Assembly (NCBI GenBank): GCA_951329385.1
Contig: OX589597.1
Location: forward strand, 8,583,501 to 8,647,500
Direction: 5' to 3'
DNA from: Polia nebulosa
Taxonomy: Eukaryota; Arthropoda; Insecta; Lepidoptera; Noctuidae
DNA: 64,000 nt
Within the stretch, counting starts at the first letter, position 1. Each line of letters begins with the position of its first letter. This document shows positions 45,692-56,436 of the stretch, one piece after another. A model generated the notes under the pieces. It worked only from the letters and a program-made list of their open reading frames with translations. It ran no database searches and had not been told where the DNA came from. The position numbers and the translations under genes are program-made.

Positions 45692-48600
45692 TTAGAAGAC
45701 AACATAAGTGGGTTCAGTAGCAACGCCACAGATATTGTCCCTGGCTGATATATACATGTATCCTCCAATGCCCCACTGAGGGCCCCAAGAGTTCTTCAAG
45801 ATCCAGAAGGTATCACCATCACGCTCGCCGTACCCAACCAACGTCACTTCGTGGTTCAGATGGAGTTGATTGCTGCAATAGCAAGTTAACAATTATTTTA
45901 ATTAGATTTCTAAATCATGTTATAGGGATTTAAAATACAATACAATTTTGATAATTCCAATCTCGGCGAGGGGGCCAGGAGTCCATAGCACAGGTCAGGA
46001 ATAAAAACTAGGATAGTTTGGATTCCTGACTCCCACAAACCTTTGCGCCTCTAATATTTGTAACACCTCTATAATGTAATCGTATTTTGTGGACGAAAAT
46101 AAATCTTTATGTTATTTATTATGTTATTTAAAAATACAACAATTATAATGTTCTTTTAAGGGTTGACAAAATTACCTTCAATAATTTCATCTTCATATTT
46201 TATGACACGAAACTAAATAAAAACATTTAAAAATAAAGTAAGCTAATTTTGATTGCAGTGGTCGAAAATTCACTGAAATAGATATACAAGTAGACTTTGC
46301 CATAGGTCTTGTAAGACTTACCATTCAATATCGTAGTAGATGCCAGATGCGTACTTTGAGAACGACGGAGTAACATGGACGGACACGGACAAGGGACCAT
46401 GGTTGATTAGTGCGACCTAGGAAATAAACTTTCAGTTAATAAAAAATATGTAACTACCTAAGGTTAAATAATTTCTAGTCGTACATTAAAGTATAAATAC
46501 CTTCAGTGCTCCAACACTCAGTGGCGTAACATCTGTGTACCCGCGAATCTTGTAAGTCTTCGTCATATTTTTAATGTTACATTCGCCATCCTGTAAAATG
46601 GTAAAATAACTGTTAGGTTTTCGATTAGCAATAAATAGACTAGGCTAGTTTCTTAACAAAATCTAATTAGTCCGTCACTTAGATTACCATAAAATTTTAA
46701 TAATAAATGAAATAAATAAAATAAAAATATTATATTTCTGTGGATAAATTCGAAACAGAGTTACCTCGCCCCTGGGCACTCAGGGCAGGGAAGGAACAGG
46801 GGTGGGTTTTAGTCAGTAAGAGTCTGACATGCCCCGCCGCTCCACCCAGAGCGGGAGATGTCATTGGATGATTTCCCACCCCCCAAAAAAAAAGAAAAAA
46901 AGACCTGCAGATCCATATGATGTTAGTAATACATTCTACTTAAAAACTATGTTAGTAACAGACACAATACTATACAGATTTTAATTCATATTGTTGCGCT
47001 CACCTGACTCACTGGGCACATGTGTAAGTACCCAATGCGCCATGATGGCGCAACACGGCTTATCTATCACTAATGACCCTCAGTATGTCGTTGACGCTCC
47101 CACACACACACATCATTGATGCTGTCCTTTTCCGCACTGCCCCCCTTGCCATATTACATTTCTATTATCGTTTACGCTAACGCTTAGAACAAAATGTATG
47201 GCAATGACATTACCTGCGTAGATAAGTGTCACGTGACTTATCGCAGGTAATGTCATTGCCATACATTTTGTTCTAAGCGTCAGCGTAAACGATAATAGAA
47301 ATGTAATATGGCTAGGGGGGCTGATGTGTGTGCTTCGGAAAATATTACTGATGCAGTGCAGTAATGTGGAAGCCCCAACAACACCCTGAAGGCTGAACTG
47401 AACTCTGAGACTGAAGACTGAACTCTGAGGGCGCTGTATGTCCTTTGCGTATATTGATATTGATTCGTCTTTCAAGTCCTCAGTGACCATATCACTCCCC
47501 TAGTTAAGTTAAGGCACAACTGTAAATTGTTGAGTTTGTGTTATAAGAGCTCATTAAGGGCAGTTCGTCACGAAGAATTTTACAGAAATAGAGATTGAAC
47601 TACTACAAAGGAAATATTATATAATGTGTCCGTTTCACACTTTCTACTGCTGCCCCCGCTTCTTCGCGCCAAATTAACCTTTTTTTTAAAGTTAGGCCTT
47701 TACTTTATTAGTGTTGCGATATGCCTTAGGCACTTAAAAGCCAGCACCCTTTCAAGGGCCACATCTTTTAACCTTTTTGTGTATGTGTACTGGTTTTTGA
47801 CGCTTTACCCTGAACACAAGTAGTGTACTCTGTTTTATATATTATAAACAAGTCCATGCACTTCCGCATAAGCGTCACCATCATCATCAGCCTTTTAATG
47901 TCGCCACTGCTGGGGCACAGGCCTCCTCTCTGTGAGAGGGTGCGGGCCGTAATCCAACACGCAGGCCCAATGCGGATTGGTGGATGTCACATGTCTTCGA
48001 ATTTTTGGTTCTAGGAGATGGCGGTTTCCTCACGATGTGTTTCTTCATCGTTTTGAAAGCAGTGGTGATAAAATAACTTACTCAAAGTAAAGCACCTGCC
48101 TTTTTTTTTGGGTTTGAACTCACAACCTAAAACTTGTAAGTCGCGGCTGTGGCTGTGGGGCTGTGTTTTTTGGGGGGTGGGAAATCATCTTATGACTTCT
48201 TCCGCTCTAGGGTGGAGCGGAGGGGCGTGTCAGACTATTACTGACGAAAACCCACCCCTGTTCCTCCCTGCCCTACATGCCCAGGGGCGAGGTAACTCTT
48301 TCGAATTTATCCTCAACCCCACTGGGTTCCTGAGTGCGCTAATTGACGGTCTCAGCAGCACCATGTCGTCCAAAATGGAAAAGTATTTTTTCTTTTGTCA
48401 CGTAAACCAATAATGGGGACGATACAGTGCGTTGAAATTTCACGTGACGTCACACCACTTACGTCACTTCACGATACACTTTGTACCGTAAAGTGACGTA
48501 ACAAGCCCCCACTCCTGAACTTTGATCTTCGTCATATTTTATTGGTTTGGTAAAGCAAAAAATACGCGTCCAATAATTTTTGATAATTTAACTTACCGAC

Positions 48601-50897
48601 TAAATCAGAAAACATCCCTATTCATTTAGTAATAACAAGCGTCTTTTGGAGTGTCATTATAAATTACAAGAGCCTCCTTCCGCATTGTTGCTATTCCACG
48701 AATTCGCACTAAGCGTTTCCGAACGCCTTTCATAATGCGCACAATACAGGAGTGGCACTCAACCTGCGCCTGTATTTCCGAATGCATACAACCCTAATCT
48801 GTTCAAAGTTAGAGTGAACAGGCTTCTTCTGGGTAAGCTCGCTCCATCGTTGACTTTCTCTCTGTCACCTCTGACCTAGAATAGAGTCAAGAGCAAACCC
48901 ATCTAAATTTAAAATAAAATAAAAAATTACATTTTTATACCTTGTTTGCGTATGGGCCATATTCTGCTTCAGTTGGTATACCATACTCCATCATCCACTC
49001 ATAGGCCGCATTGTCAGTACCGCCCTGACAACCCCCGGCGCCGAATCTGTACATTATGAACATTTTTATAGATACTTATTAAAACATAGCAGAAGCAAAA
49101 CAAAATTGGAAATTTTTGAATTTGGCTAAAGATATGAAACAAGAAATCAATTAGGTTGTAGTGCAACTAAAGAGCTTAAATGGTACGTACGCCCAAGCGC
49201 AATCCACAATAGCTTGGTTGCTCAGAGCCATCAGCTTGCCTCCGTTGATCCTCGCAAGTGCCCCTTCCACTGCGGCAGTCGTTCCGAAGGTCCAGCAAGA
49301 ACCACAGTCTTCTTGATCTGTAAGATGGCGGAACTTCAATTTACAATCCGATAATCAAAAGGTTAGAATAAATTCTTTAATTAGACTCCATAAATGCAAG
49401 AAATTTGCATATACCGCCTAATACAAACTACTAAAATAGACCTAACGTCGCACAAATCGTACACCCTGCTATCGAAGTTCTCCTAGCGATTTGAACATAA
49501 TTATTATACTAACAGCCCCCCGACAACAACCATCGGGCAGTTCACCTCATCAAACACTACCACCATTTGTTCAGAGGAGCGTCCCGTTGTATGGAGATTG
49601 CGAAACTTCCCACCCTGTTCCGCATATATATATATACCTCTTCTGCACCAAGCACAACTGCAGTAAACTGTGTTAGCTAGATCAATTTAATAAAATAAAA
49701 CCTACTTTTAACGTTTGAAACAACACCCAAAAGCCTCAAATCGTACTCTTTCGGTGCATCGTTTGAGATCTCATCCAGTTTTTCTTGGTCGTAAGGGAAG
49801 GGGATAGTTCCAACTTTTCCTTCTGGGCGCTTCAACAGACCCATGTATCCATTCATTTCTTCAGGGGTCTTGTCAGCGAATTTGTTAATAACTAGTTTGT
49901 AACCCTTGTTTTGACGGTTAGTCTGGATTACTTCCCTGAAAAGATGTTCGAATTATGATTTCAATTTATGAATTACGACATCAATTTCGTTACGAGTTGA
50001 TTTTGCTATTATGAATTACCTCATACTCCTCTTGAAGAGACTCTTCCTCATTGCGTGCTCATTGTAATCAGAGTACTTTCTGTTATGGGTCTTTATGAAC
50101 CTGAAAATAATTACATGAAATCATGGTGGTTTTTTGTATCTTGATGGCCCTATGGTTAAGGCTTTCATGTACAACAATGCAATGCAACAATGCAATTTAA
50201 CTTTTGTAAGTTATACATATGTATTTCGTTAGTTTATCTTAGATATAGGTGAAAGAAAAGCATCGCATCGTAAGGAAACCTGGGCTTATAAATTAGTGAT
50301 AAGTCTGAAAAAGCCAACCATCTCCATTAAGGGTGGTTGTTAATGCTCCAGCTTGTGCCTTTCTATTTGTTATGAGGCTCTGGCCCTATAGTGGGATGGT
50401 AAAAGGCTGGCATTGATTTTATATATTTTATGCCTGTTTCCAAGTAACGTAACTCGAGTGGGCTCAACAGTACCAGGTCAAAATTAATCAGATACCAAAA
50501 ATGAAACTACGCAGATTTAATGGATATCGATGTAACATATATTCATGGCAGCAAAGTTTCTGTTTATCATTCAAATATGACGTGTTTACATTAGCTCGTC
50601 TAAAACAAATCCACACGTTTTGCAATTCAAATCGATTAGCTGGAGTGTTCTAATCCAGCCGGAACATTTTTACCCCAGCTTGTATGATGTAAAGTTCCCT
50701 TAAGCAGGATACCTTTCGGAGGATTCTTCTAAAGCTGTTTTTTTTTTAATAAGATTCCCTTTTTTTTGTGGTTCCCTGTTTCTTCCCTGCCCGAGTGCCC
50801 AGGGGTGCGGTAACTCATGTTGAAAATTTATCCGCTACCCCTAGGCAAAAAATGTGGAACGCTTCACGATTTTGCATGATATCCTTGCGCAGGGGCC

Positions 50898-50937
<40 letters not shown>

Positions 50938-53900
50938 ACTGTCACTTACGATTTGAAGACATGGTCGACATGTTCATCGTTTTCTGCATCAACGAATAAC
51001 AAATGCGTGGTTACACCTTCGCTGTCCAATGTGTGAGTTTTTGTAGCTTCAACACTACAACCGTCTGTGACGAAATAAGTTTTAATGTAATATTCTCTAA
51101 ATAAGTAAGAAATGGTTGTATTTATTAATACTTACAATCTTCAACATCGAATACAGTACGGAAAGAGAAAGCTTTGTCATAATCGTAGAAGTCCGTAATT
51201 TCGTGCTTAGTCTTAGCTCCTAGCCAAGAGTTGAACTCCAATACTTCGTATCTGAAAAAAGTGTATAGTTACTACCAGTCTAAAATATTTATTTGATTAC
51301 AATATACATACACATAATCATCATTCTCCTGCCCTAATCCCAATTAACACCCCCTTTTTTTCCTATCCTCTTTCACAAAGTGCAACCATCGTTTCTTTGG
51401 CCTTCCTCTGCTCTTATAGCCATCCACATCCACACACAAGACTTTCCTCACGACATTTTCTTTGTTCCTCCGCATCACATACCCATACCACGACAACCGA
51501 TTTCCACACAACTTTTCAGTCAGCGGTGCCACTTTCAGACTTCCTCTTATATACTCTCATATACATACACATAACTAAACTATAAATAGGATAAACAGGC
51601 TAAAAGAAAGATATTAAATATTAAGATAGCAAATTTAACCTAATCCTCATTTTGCATTCCAAATCAACTTTTGAAAGAGAACATATTTTGACTTTTCCTT
51701 ACCTGACAGGAACCCAGGCGCGGTCCTTTTTATTGTAATACGCCCAAACAGTGCTTTGTGTCTCAACACTTTCGTCCTTAAAGTCGTTGATGAACTTGGA
51801 ACATTCTTTGTCGTTTATTGTTTCTTCAACTGAGCAACGGAAAGATATTATTGAAATAATCTTATAAAACCACAAATAAAATTACATTAATAATATTCTA
51901 AGTCTTTCAATTATACGACTTTACGTATTTTAAAATGCCCTAAAAATTATGGTTTGCAAACAAATTTGAATTATGTCATGATGTATAACATAGAATTTGT
52001 TGTTCTAAATTTTGAAAATTATGTCGTATTTTGAATTCAAATATGTAAGTTATAAAGGTGTGTCCAAACATTGGGCGGCAAGTGCACGGCAGCAACACGC
52101 GGCATGTCCAGGAAACAATTCTGCCGCGCTCTAGTTAGGATAATCCGACGAATGTTTGCGCGGCAATATGCGAGACACACCGCGCATTTGTATTCAGTCT
52201 GAACCTAAACTACAATGAAGGTGGTTATCAGTGTTTTAGCTCTGCTTATTATTCGAAATCTTTAAATGAGCCATAGATTTCAATCAGTCTAATTGATGTT
52301 TCATTGTCCATTTTTAAGAAGCGAGATTACCGACAAACGATACTGAGCAATGTTTGCGCGCGGCAGCTAGACCGCAACGTTCGCGCGCGGCTGTTATCCA
52401 AACACAGCGCGGCACGCTGCGCTCGGCAGCCGCGCACACTTGCCGCTCAATGTTTGGACGCACCTTAAGAAGTTCAAATCAGTCAGTTAGGGTTTTCAAT
52501 TTTATGTATACAGATTTAATGATGATGGTTATGTAGCTATCATTTGATATGGGTAGGCTAACGAAAACCTAATCCTGTATTAGTAGATAAGAAAATTAAT
52601 TATCCGGAATTAGTACAATTTATCCAATATCAAATTGATGCCAATTTAATGGTCTAAAATCTGTCAAATTTGTCGTCAATGAATTAATTCTCTCAATATT
52701 TATCACTATTATTACTTTTTACTAAATGTTTCTTCTGAATTTTTGGTTCTTACCTTCAAACTCGAAGTCATCAGCATCAGGCAGAATCGTTTCAGGTTTC
52801 AGTTTGCGATACCATCTGCCTTCAATATTGTTACACACTGTTTCTACATCTTGGTCTTTTGTCGCTTCAGGATGGATCTGTTGTAAGAAAATAATTGTTA
52901 CAATCAACGAACAGTTTAGATTGATGATAACCAAGGTACTAACTAGGAATAAACAATATATACTGACATCATATTTAACACCATAGCGGAAGTTCTTGTC
53001 TTTAGAACTCACAAAAGACTTCACGTAACCATTGTTGTAATCTATTCTTGATCGCGTTGTGGTTCTCCTAAAAATTAGATAAATATCAAATAGAAATAAT
53101 TTAATACTTCACTTCATTACTGCTTCATAACAAAATAAAACTTCACATAACATAATTTATATTTATTAATAGAATATACATATTTGTATATCAAACATGT
53201 ATGTATTTAAGTCGAAAGTGAATAGGTTACTTCTAGGCAAGCGTGCTTCATCTTCGACCACATCATCGCTTACCATCAGGTCAGATAGTGGTCAAACGCG
53301 AGCCTCTTAATGATAAAAAAAAAACAATTTTTGCAAACGCAGCGTAAAACATTAGAATTTTTCAGCTGGTTATCGTCAGTTTTGACTCGATTTTAATGAA
53401 AATATATAAAAATGTAGACACTTCCAGAAATTTTACTGAGATTTCTAGCTCACAAAGGAGATCATCGAATCCAAACCCGCTTTTTAGGAAAGGACAATAT
53501 TGTTCAAATAAATCCCAAAAATAAGCATAAATAGTCATAACGCCTGGTGACCTGATCTCCGAAGACCTCTTGTTTGTTACAACTGAAATAAATTAAATGA
53601 AAACTGCAGAAACTCACCAGATGGAATAATCTTCGACGACATTGTCAGTTAGCGACATTCTTTTCGCTTTTAGACTGTATTGATTCGGCCATGACAGGGA
53701 TTTGGGTTTACCGACTTTGTCCTCAACTTTTGTATCAGTTTTATTCACAGCTTTAGCCTTTTTCACTAAAAAACATACAAGATACGACTTAATCATGGCT
53801 TCACAGGGACACCTGTCCCAGCTTTTATTTTAACTACATTTTCTGTTTTACAAGAAAGAATAAGTAGAGGAGCCCAATCCAATTATTTATACAACCTCAT

Positions 53901-54093
53901 AATCATAGCAAAACATACTAAATAGATGTGGGTTGGTGAGAATTTCATCGAAAATCTATTCGTAAAATTTCAAATGTACAAAATTAAATGATGTGGTATC
54001 AGACATAGATTTCTTAAACAGGAGTAATAACTTACCACTTAAACCCTGTGTCACCACCACCAGCGCGAGAAGTAACCAGACAAATTTAGCCAT
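45692..54093 (-). CDS. 26-29-p: 26/29 kDa-type secreted papain-family cysteine protease, 14 exons
   Basis: Coding exons (minus strand): 54093-54036, 53765-53618, 53067-52968, 52877-52754, 51829-51703, 51251-51136, 51064-50950, 50100-50020, 49935-49706, 49317-49191, 49046-48941, 46590-46501, 46416-46322, 45872-45692. All introns are GT-AG and phases agree, giving 565 residues, close to the family's usual length. Residues 1-20 are a signal peptide (MAKFVWLLLALVVVTQGLSG). About 40-255 form the family-specific N-terminal region (TRSRIDYNNGYVKSF). An I29 prodomain follows at about 258-320 (FIKTHNRKYSDYNEH, then NKFADKTPEEM). The C1A protease domain starts near 348: oxyanion Gln368 and nucleophile Cys374 in NQEDCGSCW, His513 in LNHEV, Asn533 in KNSWGPQWG. 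The catalytic set is complete, so the enzyme should be an active lysosomal or secreted endopeptidase, as described for the haemocyte 26/29 kDa protease. The start was chosen because the signal peptide follows it and no in-frame ATG precedes it. Exon 9 ending with a GTAGGT donor is the least standard junction. Confidence 0.88.
46741..46901 (+). mobile_element. R1-clade LINE 3' end in intron 11 (copy M)
   Basis: Short form beginning TGGATAAATTCGAAACAG and ending in an A-rich tail, antisense to the protease gene. Confidence 0.8.
47141..47320. repeat. 180-bp palindromic MITE in intron 11
   Basis: Arms of about 80 bases (CCCCCTTGCCATATTACATT ... ACATTACCTGCG) pair almost perfectly around GATAAGTGTCACGTGACTTATC. 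Related to 29838-29970. It would fold as a long hairpin in the pre-mRNA. The 125-codon frame across it is an artefact of the palindrome. Confidence 0.8.
47878..48155 (-). repeat. tRNA-derived SINE (family 2) in intron 11
   Basis: Minus-strand copy: GTTGTGAGTTCAAACCC as B-box-like sequence near 48115, then the GAAGACATGTGACATCCACC and AGAGAGGAGGCCTGTGCCCC body and a GGCTGATGATGATGG end. The head is broken by the LINE tail at 48166. Confidence 0.6.
48166..48320 (-). mobile_element. R1-clade LINE 3' end in intron 11 (copy N)
   Basis: Short form with T run at 48166-48171 and 5' break at GGGGTTGAGGATAAATTCG, same strand as the protease gene. Confidence 0.8.
48414..48620 (+). repeat. ACGATACAGYGCGTTGAAATTTC repeat, continuous copy, in intron 11
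   Basis: Runs from GGGGACGATACAGTGCGTTG through a TTACGTCACTT...AAGTGACGTAA hairpin to TTTTTGATAATTTAACTTAC. Serves as the undisturbed reference for the split copy at 23466-23890. Confidence 0.6.
48690..48870 (+). repeat. CR1-like LINE tail in intron 11
   Basis: Degraded relative of the tail at 20085-20200 (AAAGTTAGAGTGAACAGGCT, TCTTCTGGGTAAGCTCGCTC). Antisense to the gene. Confidence 0.5.
50761..50846 (-). mobile_element. R1-clade LINE 3' tail, 3' half of a U6 chimera (copy O)
   Basis: Minus strand reads GCCTAGGGGTAGCGGATAAA at the junction with the U6 sequence, then GTTACCGCACCCCTGGGCAC and GGCAGGGAAGAAACAGGGAA, then jumps to CCACAAAAAAA, lacking the GTTTTAGTCAGTAAGAG block of other copies. 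It begins at the same LINE position as the other short forms. Confidence 0.75.
50847..50941 (-). pseudogene. U6 snRNA pseudogene, 5'-truncated, fused to a LINE tail
   Basis: On the minus strand the sequence starts CAGTACATATACTAAAATTG, continues through GGAACGATACAGAGAAGATT (with the ACAGAGA box) and AGCATGGCCCCTGCGCAAGG, and ends CGTGAAGCGTTCCACA plus TTTTTT. This matches metazoan U6 from about position 14 to its oligo-U 3' end, with three changes in the GATGACACGC region. The 5' 13 bases and any upstream pol III promoter are missing, so it is not a functional U6 gene. The U6 T run is joined directly to the LINE tail, and the left edge lies at intron position +9, right after the exon 7 donor GTAAGTGA. 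Confidence 0.9.
51311..51562 (-). repeat. RTE-clade LINE 3' fragment in intron 5
   Basis: Encodes APLTEKLCGNRLSWYGYVMR and GRPKKRWLHFVKEDRK, same region as the RTE fragment at 5055-5425, ending in a damaged CCTGCCCTAATCCC block. Same strand as the gene. Confidence 0.7.
52055..52466. repeat. GC-rich MITE in intron 4
   Basis: AAGGTGTGTCCAAACATTGG and its inverted partner CAATGTTTGGACGCACCTT bound the element; inner repeats GGCGGCAAGTG and CACTTGCCGC continue the inverted repeat. Both ends are rich in CGCGGC words while the middle is AT-rich. No transposase is encoded. Confidence 0.7.
53205..53322 (+). repeat. CR1-like LINE tail in intron 2
   Basis: AAGTCGAAAGTGAATAGGTT, CATCGCTTACCATCAGGTCA and a terminal A run. 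Antisense to the gene. Confidence 0.55.
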
Positions 54094-54164
54094 CGTGAAG
54101 CCCAGCACCAGAGATCCCAGAGCCCCATAGATACCCAATGCAACAAAATATATAATGATCCAGT

Positions 54165-54172
54165 CTTTTATA
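54165..54172 (-). promoter_or_regulatory. TATA box of the protease gene
   Basis: TATAAAAG on the minus strand, 72-79 bases upstream of the start codon. Transcription would start about 30 bases downstream, near 54140, leaving a 5' untranslated leader of about 45 bases. Confidence 0.6.
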
Positions 54173-54480
54173 TATTTTGATAGTGCTAATTAATATGACT
54201 CATTAGTATTAGGACTTGATTACAGAGATTTGATTAAATTCAATACAGGCTTTAGTCGTGACTTTGTTCAGATGGTTTTAGAATGGGCTTAATAAAAATT
54301 AAAAGTAAAGAATGCATTGCATACAAAACATTTTAAAATCAGGGTTCATTCTTGCTGAAGCATTTCAGTTTGTCGTGTGAACCGGTAACAAGCAGAATTG
54401 ACGGAGTTAGAAGATTGGCTAATTAACGTAATCTTTTATTGTCACGTGAAATCAATAATTTCGTCTTAATAATAATAATA

Positions 54481-56436
54481 GTCATCCAGCGTAACCGTAT
54501 GCTGGATGATGCCACACTTGATAGACTACGCCTCAAATCACGGAGTAGCCGTGTCTCACCTGCTTCGCCACCGGCCGCGGTGCAACTGCAACCTAATGCA
54601 CCACCGCGACCTGACCACGTTGATGAAGATGATGATGACGTGGCTATATCCGTGAGTACCCAGTGTAACGAACGATTGAGGAACGCTTTGGAGGATGCAT
54701 TCCGAGAGCACCGCTCCACACCGCCTGGGCTTAGACCTCTTCTACCTCGTTTGCCCATGCATAAGAAAAATAAGGCGCTGGTGTGTGCTCTAGATTCGCA
54801 GCTATCAAATTTTTTTGATAGCAGCAAAGACCTTGCCGATACCCACTCAATCTTGTACTGCGCGGCTGCAGCGGCATGTCGTGTAGCTCACGTCAAGTTC
54901 CCCAACAGTGACAGAGCAGCACGACCGTCTGTACCAGCTTGGCAGTGCAGGATCGAGCGTCGTATCGGTGAGGCTAGAGCACTCATTGGTAAGCTTATCT
55001 GCTTCAGGGAGGGCAACACTCGCCCTAGGGTGATGCGCTTTGTGACGCGGGCATTCTCGGGGACCGATATAAGTTCCCGAGATTATCTGACCCACGTCAC
55101 AGAGCGTGTCGACTTCCTGAAGCAGAAGATATATGCATGGGCAAACCGTATTCGTCGGTACAAGCGGCGAGTGGAGCGGTACACTCAGAATCGCACATTC
55201 CAAAGCAACGAAAGGTGGGTTTATAGGGCTTGGGAGCGACCGGACCAAGGTGTGTCTGATACGCACCTACCTGATGACGACGCCATGAGCTCATTCTGGC
55301 GCGACATCTGGTCGGTGCAGGTCAGGCACACCGAGGGTGATTGGACTCGAGAGGTCGAGCGCGCCTGCGATCTTATACCCGAAATGAGGGCTATTGCCAT
55401 CAGCCCCCAAGATGTAGCTCGTGCAGTCCGTCCGTTGCCTAAATGGAAATCTCCAGGGCCGGACGGTCTGCACAATTTCTGGATAAAATGGTTTCAAAGA
55501 TCACACGCTCGCTTGGCAGCTCAGTTCCACTCTGTCCTAGAGTCAGGGTCGCTGCCACAGTTCCTTACGACAGGAGTAACCCACCTGCTCCATAAATCAG
55601 GTAATACTGCGGAACCCAAAAATTATAGGCCGATCATGTGTTTACCGACGGTCTATAAAGTTTTTACATCCATCCTGAGAGCCAAAATTAACAATCATAT
55701 TGACACAAATTTTATCATGTCTGCCTCTCAGAATGGATGTAGGAAAGGGTCCCGTGGTACTAAGGAGCTGCTCCTCATTGATGTTGCCATTAGCCAACAA
55801 CTTCGAGAACACAACGTCGTTCTCGAAGAGATCTGTCGACATGTTGGATAGATTATGTGCCACATACATGGCTCATGAGGGTGCTGGAGCTGTACAAATT
55901 TGGGTGCAACTTTGCGCACCTTCCTGATGTCGTGTATGGGGCAGTGGAGGACGGTTCTTCACTATCAAGGATGTCGACAAATCCAGGAGAACAGCGAACC
56001 GATAAGGATCGAGCGTGGCATATTTCAGGGCGACAGTCTGAGTCCACTGTGGTTTTGTCTGGCCCTAAACCCTCTCAGTACTCTACTGGAGGGTTCGGGC
56101 CAAGGCTACCGGTTGAGAAGAGGTGGTCAGGTCACATCACACCTCCTTTACATGGATGATCTGAAACTCTTTGCCCCCAACAATTTGCAACTGATGAAGC
56201 TACTGAAGGTAACAGAAACCTTCAGTAGCGCCATCAGGATGGAATTTGGTGTGGACAAATGTGCAGTCATGCATGTAAAGCGAGGGGAGATTATGAAATC
56301 CGTGGGAACTCAACTCTCGGATTCCGTACACCTTAGATCCCTCTGCTTAACCGAAACCTACAAGTATTTGGGTATGTCGGAAGCGTATCCCATCTGGCCT
56401 CTTTCCATCGTCACGTGCCTGGCCATGAGGTTCTAA
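54481..56436 (+). mobile_element. R4/Dong-like non-LTR retrotransposon, damaged
   Basis: The element follows a TAATAATAATAATA run at 54467-54480, the type of target associated with Dong-like elements. Its protein order and motifs fit the R4 clade: an N-terminal region with KIYAWANRIRRYKRRVERYT, then reverse transcriptase with KWKSPGPDGLHNFWIKW. The restriction-like endonuclease end was not found: after about 56376 the reading frame degenerates. At 56566-56578 ATTATTATTCCATTT recalls the tail of the second R4-like copy at 63809, in the opposite sense. Confidence 0.7.
54499..56436 (+). pseudogene. R4/Dong-like reverse transcriptase pseudogene
   Basis: The probable start is ATG at 54499. The first frame (to about 55820) covers the N-terminal domain and the RT fingers with LLHKSGNTAEPKNYRPIMCL and SASQNGCRKGSRGTKELLLI. 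A different frame carries CWIDYVPHTWLMRVLELYKF (about 55842-55899), and the original frame returns near 55900 with the GIFQGDSLSPLWFCLALNPL and LLYMDDLKLFAPN motifs. Two frameshifts are therefore needed. In the middle part the motif A residues after WIDY (a Lys/Ala-Phe-Asp-Ser group in related elements) are missing by an in-frame gap. The YMDD catalytic box is intact. The protein cannot be active. Confidence 0.75.

Noticed and set aside
47113..47490. 125-codon minus-strand frame in intron 11
   Set aside because: It crosses a palindromic MITE and flanking intron and has no domain.
50847..50941. A working U6 snRNA gene
   Set aside because: The first 13 bases and any upstream promoter are missing, three internal changes are present, and it is joined to a LINE tail.
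52722..53024. 100-codon minus-strand frame as one exon
   Set aside because: It is exon 3, intron 3 and exon 4 of the protease read through; splice sites and phase separate the two exons.
54423..54827. 134-codon minus-strand frame opposite the R4-like element
   Set aside because: Shadow of the plus-strand LINE frame; Ser-rich composition and no homology signs.
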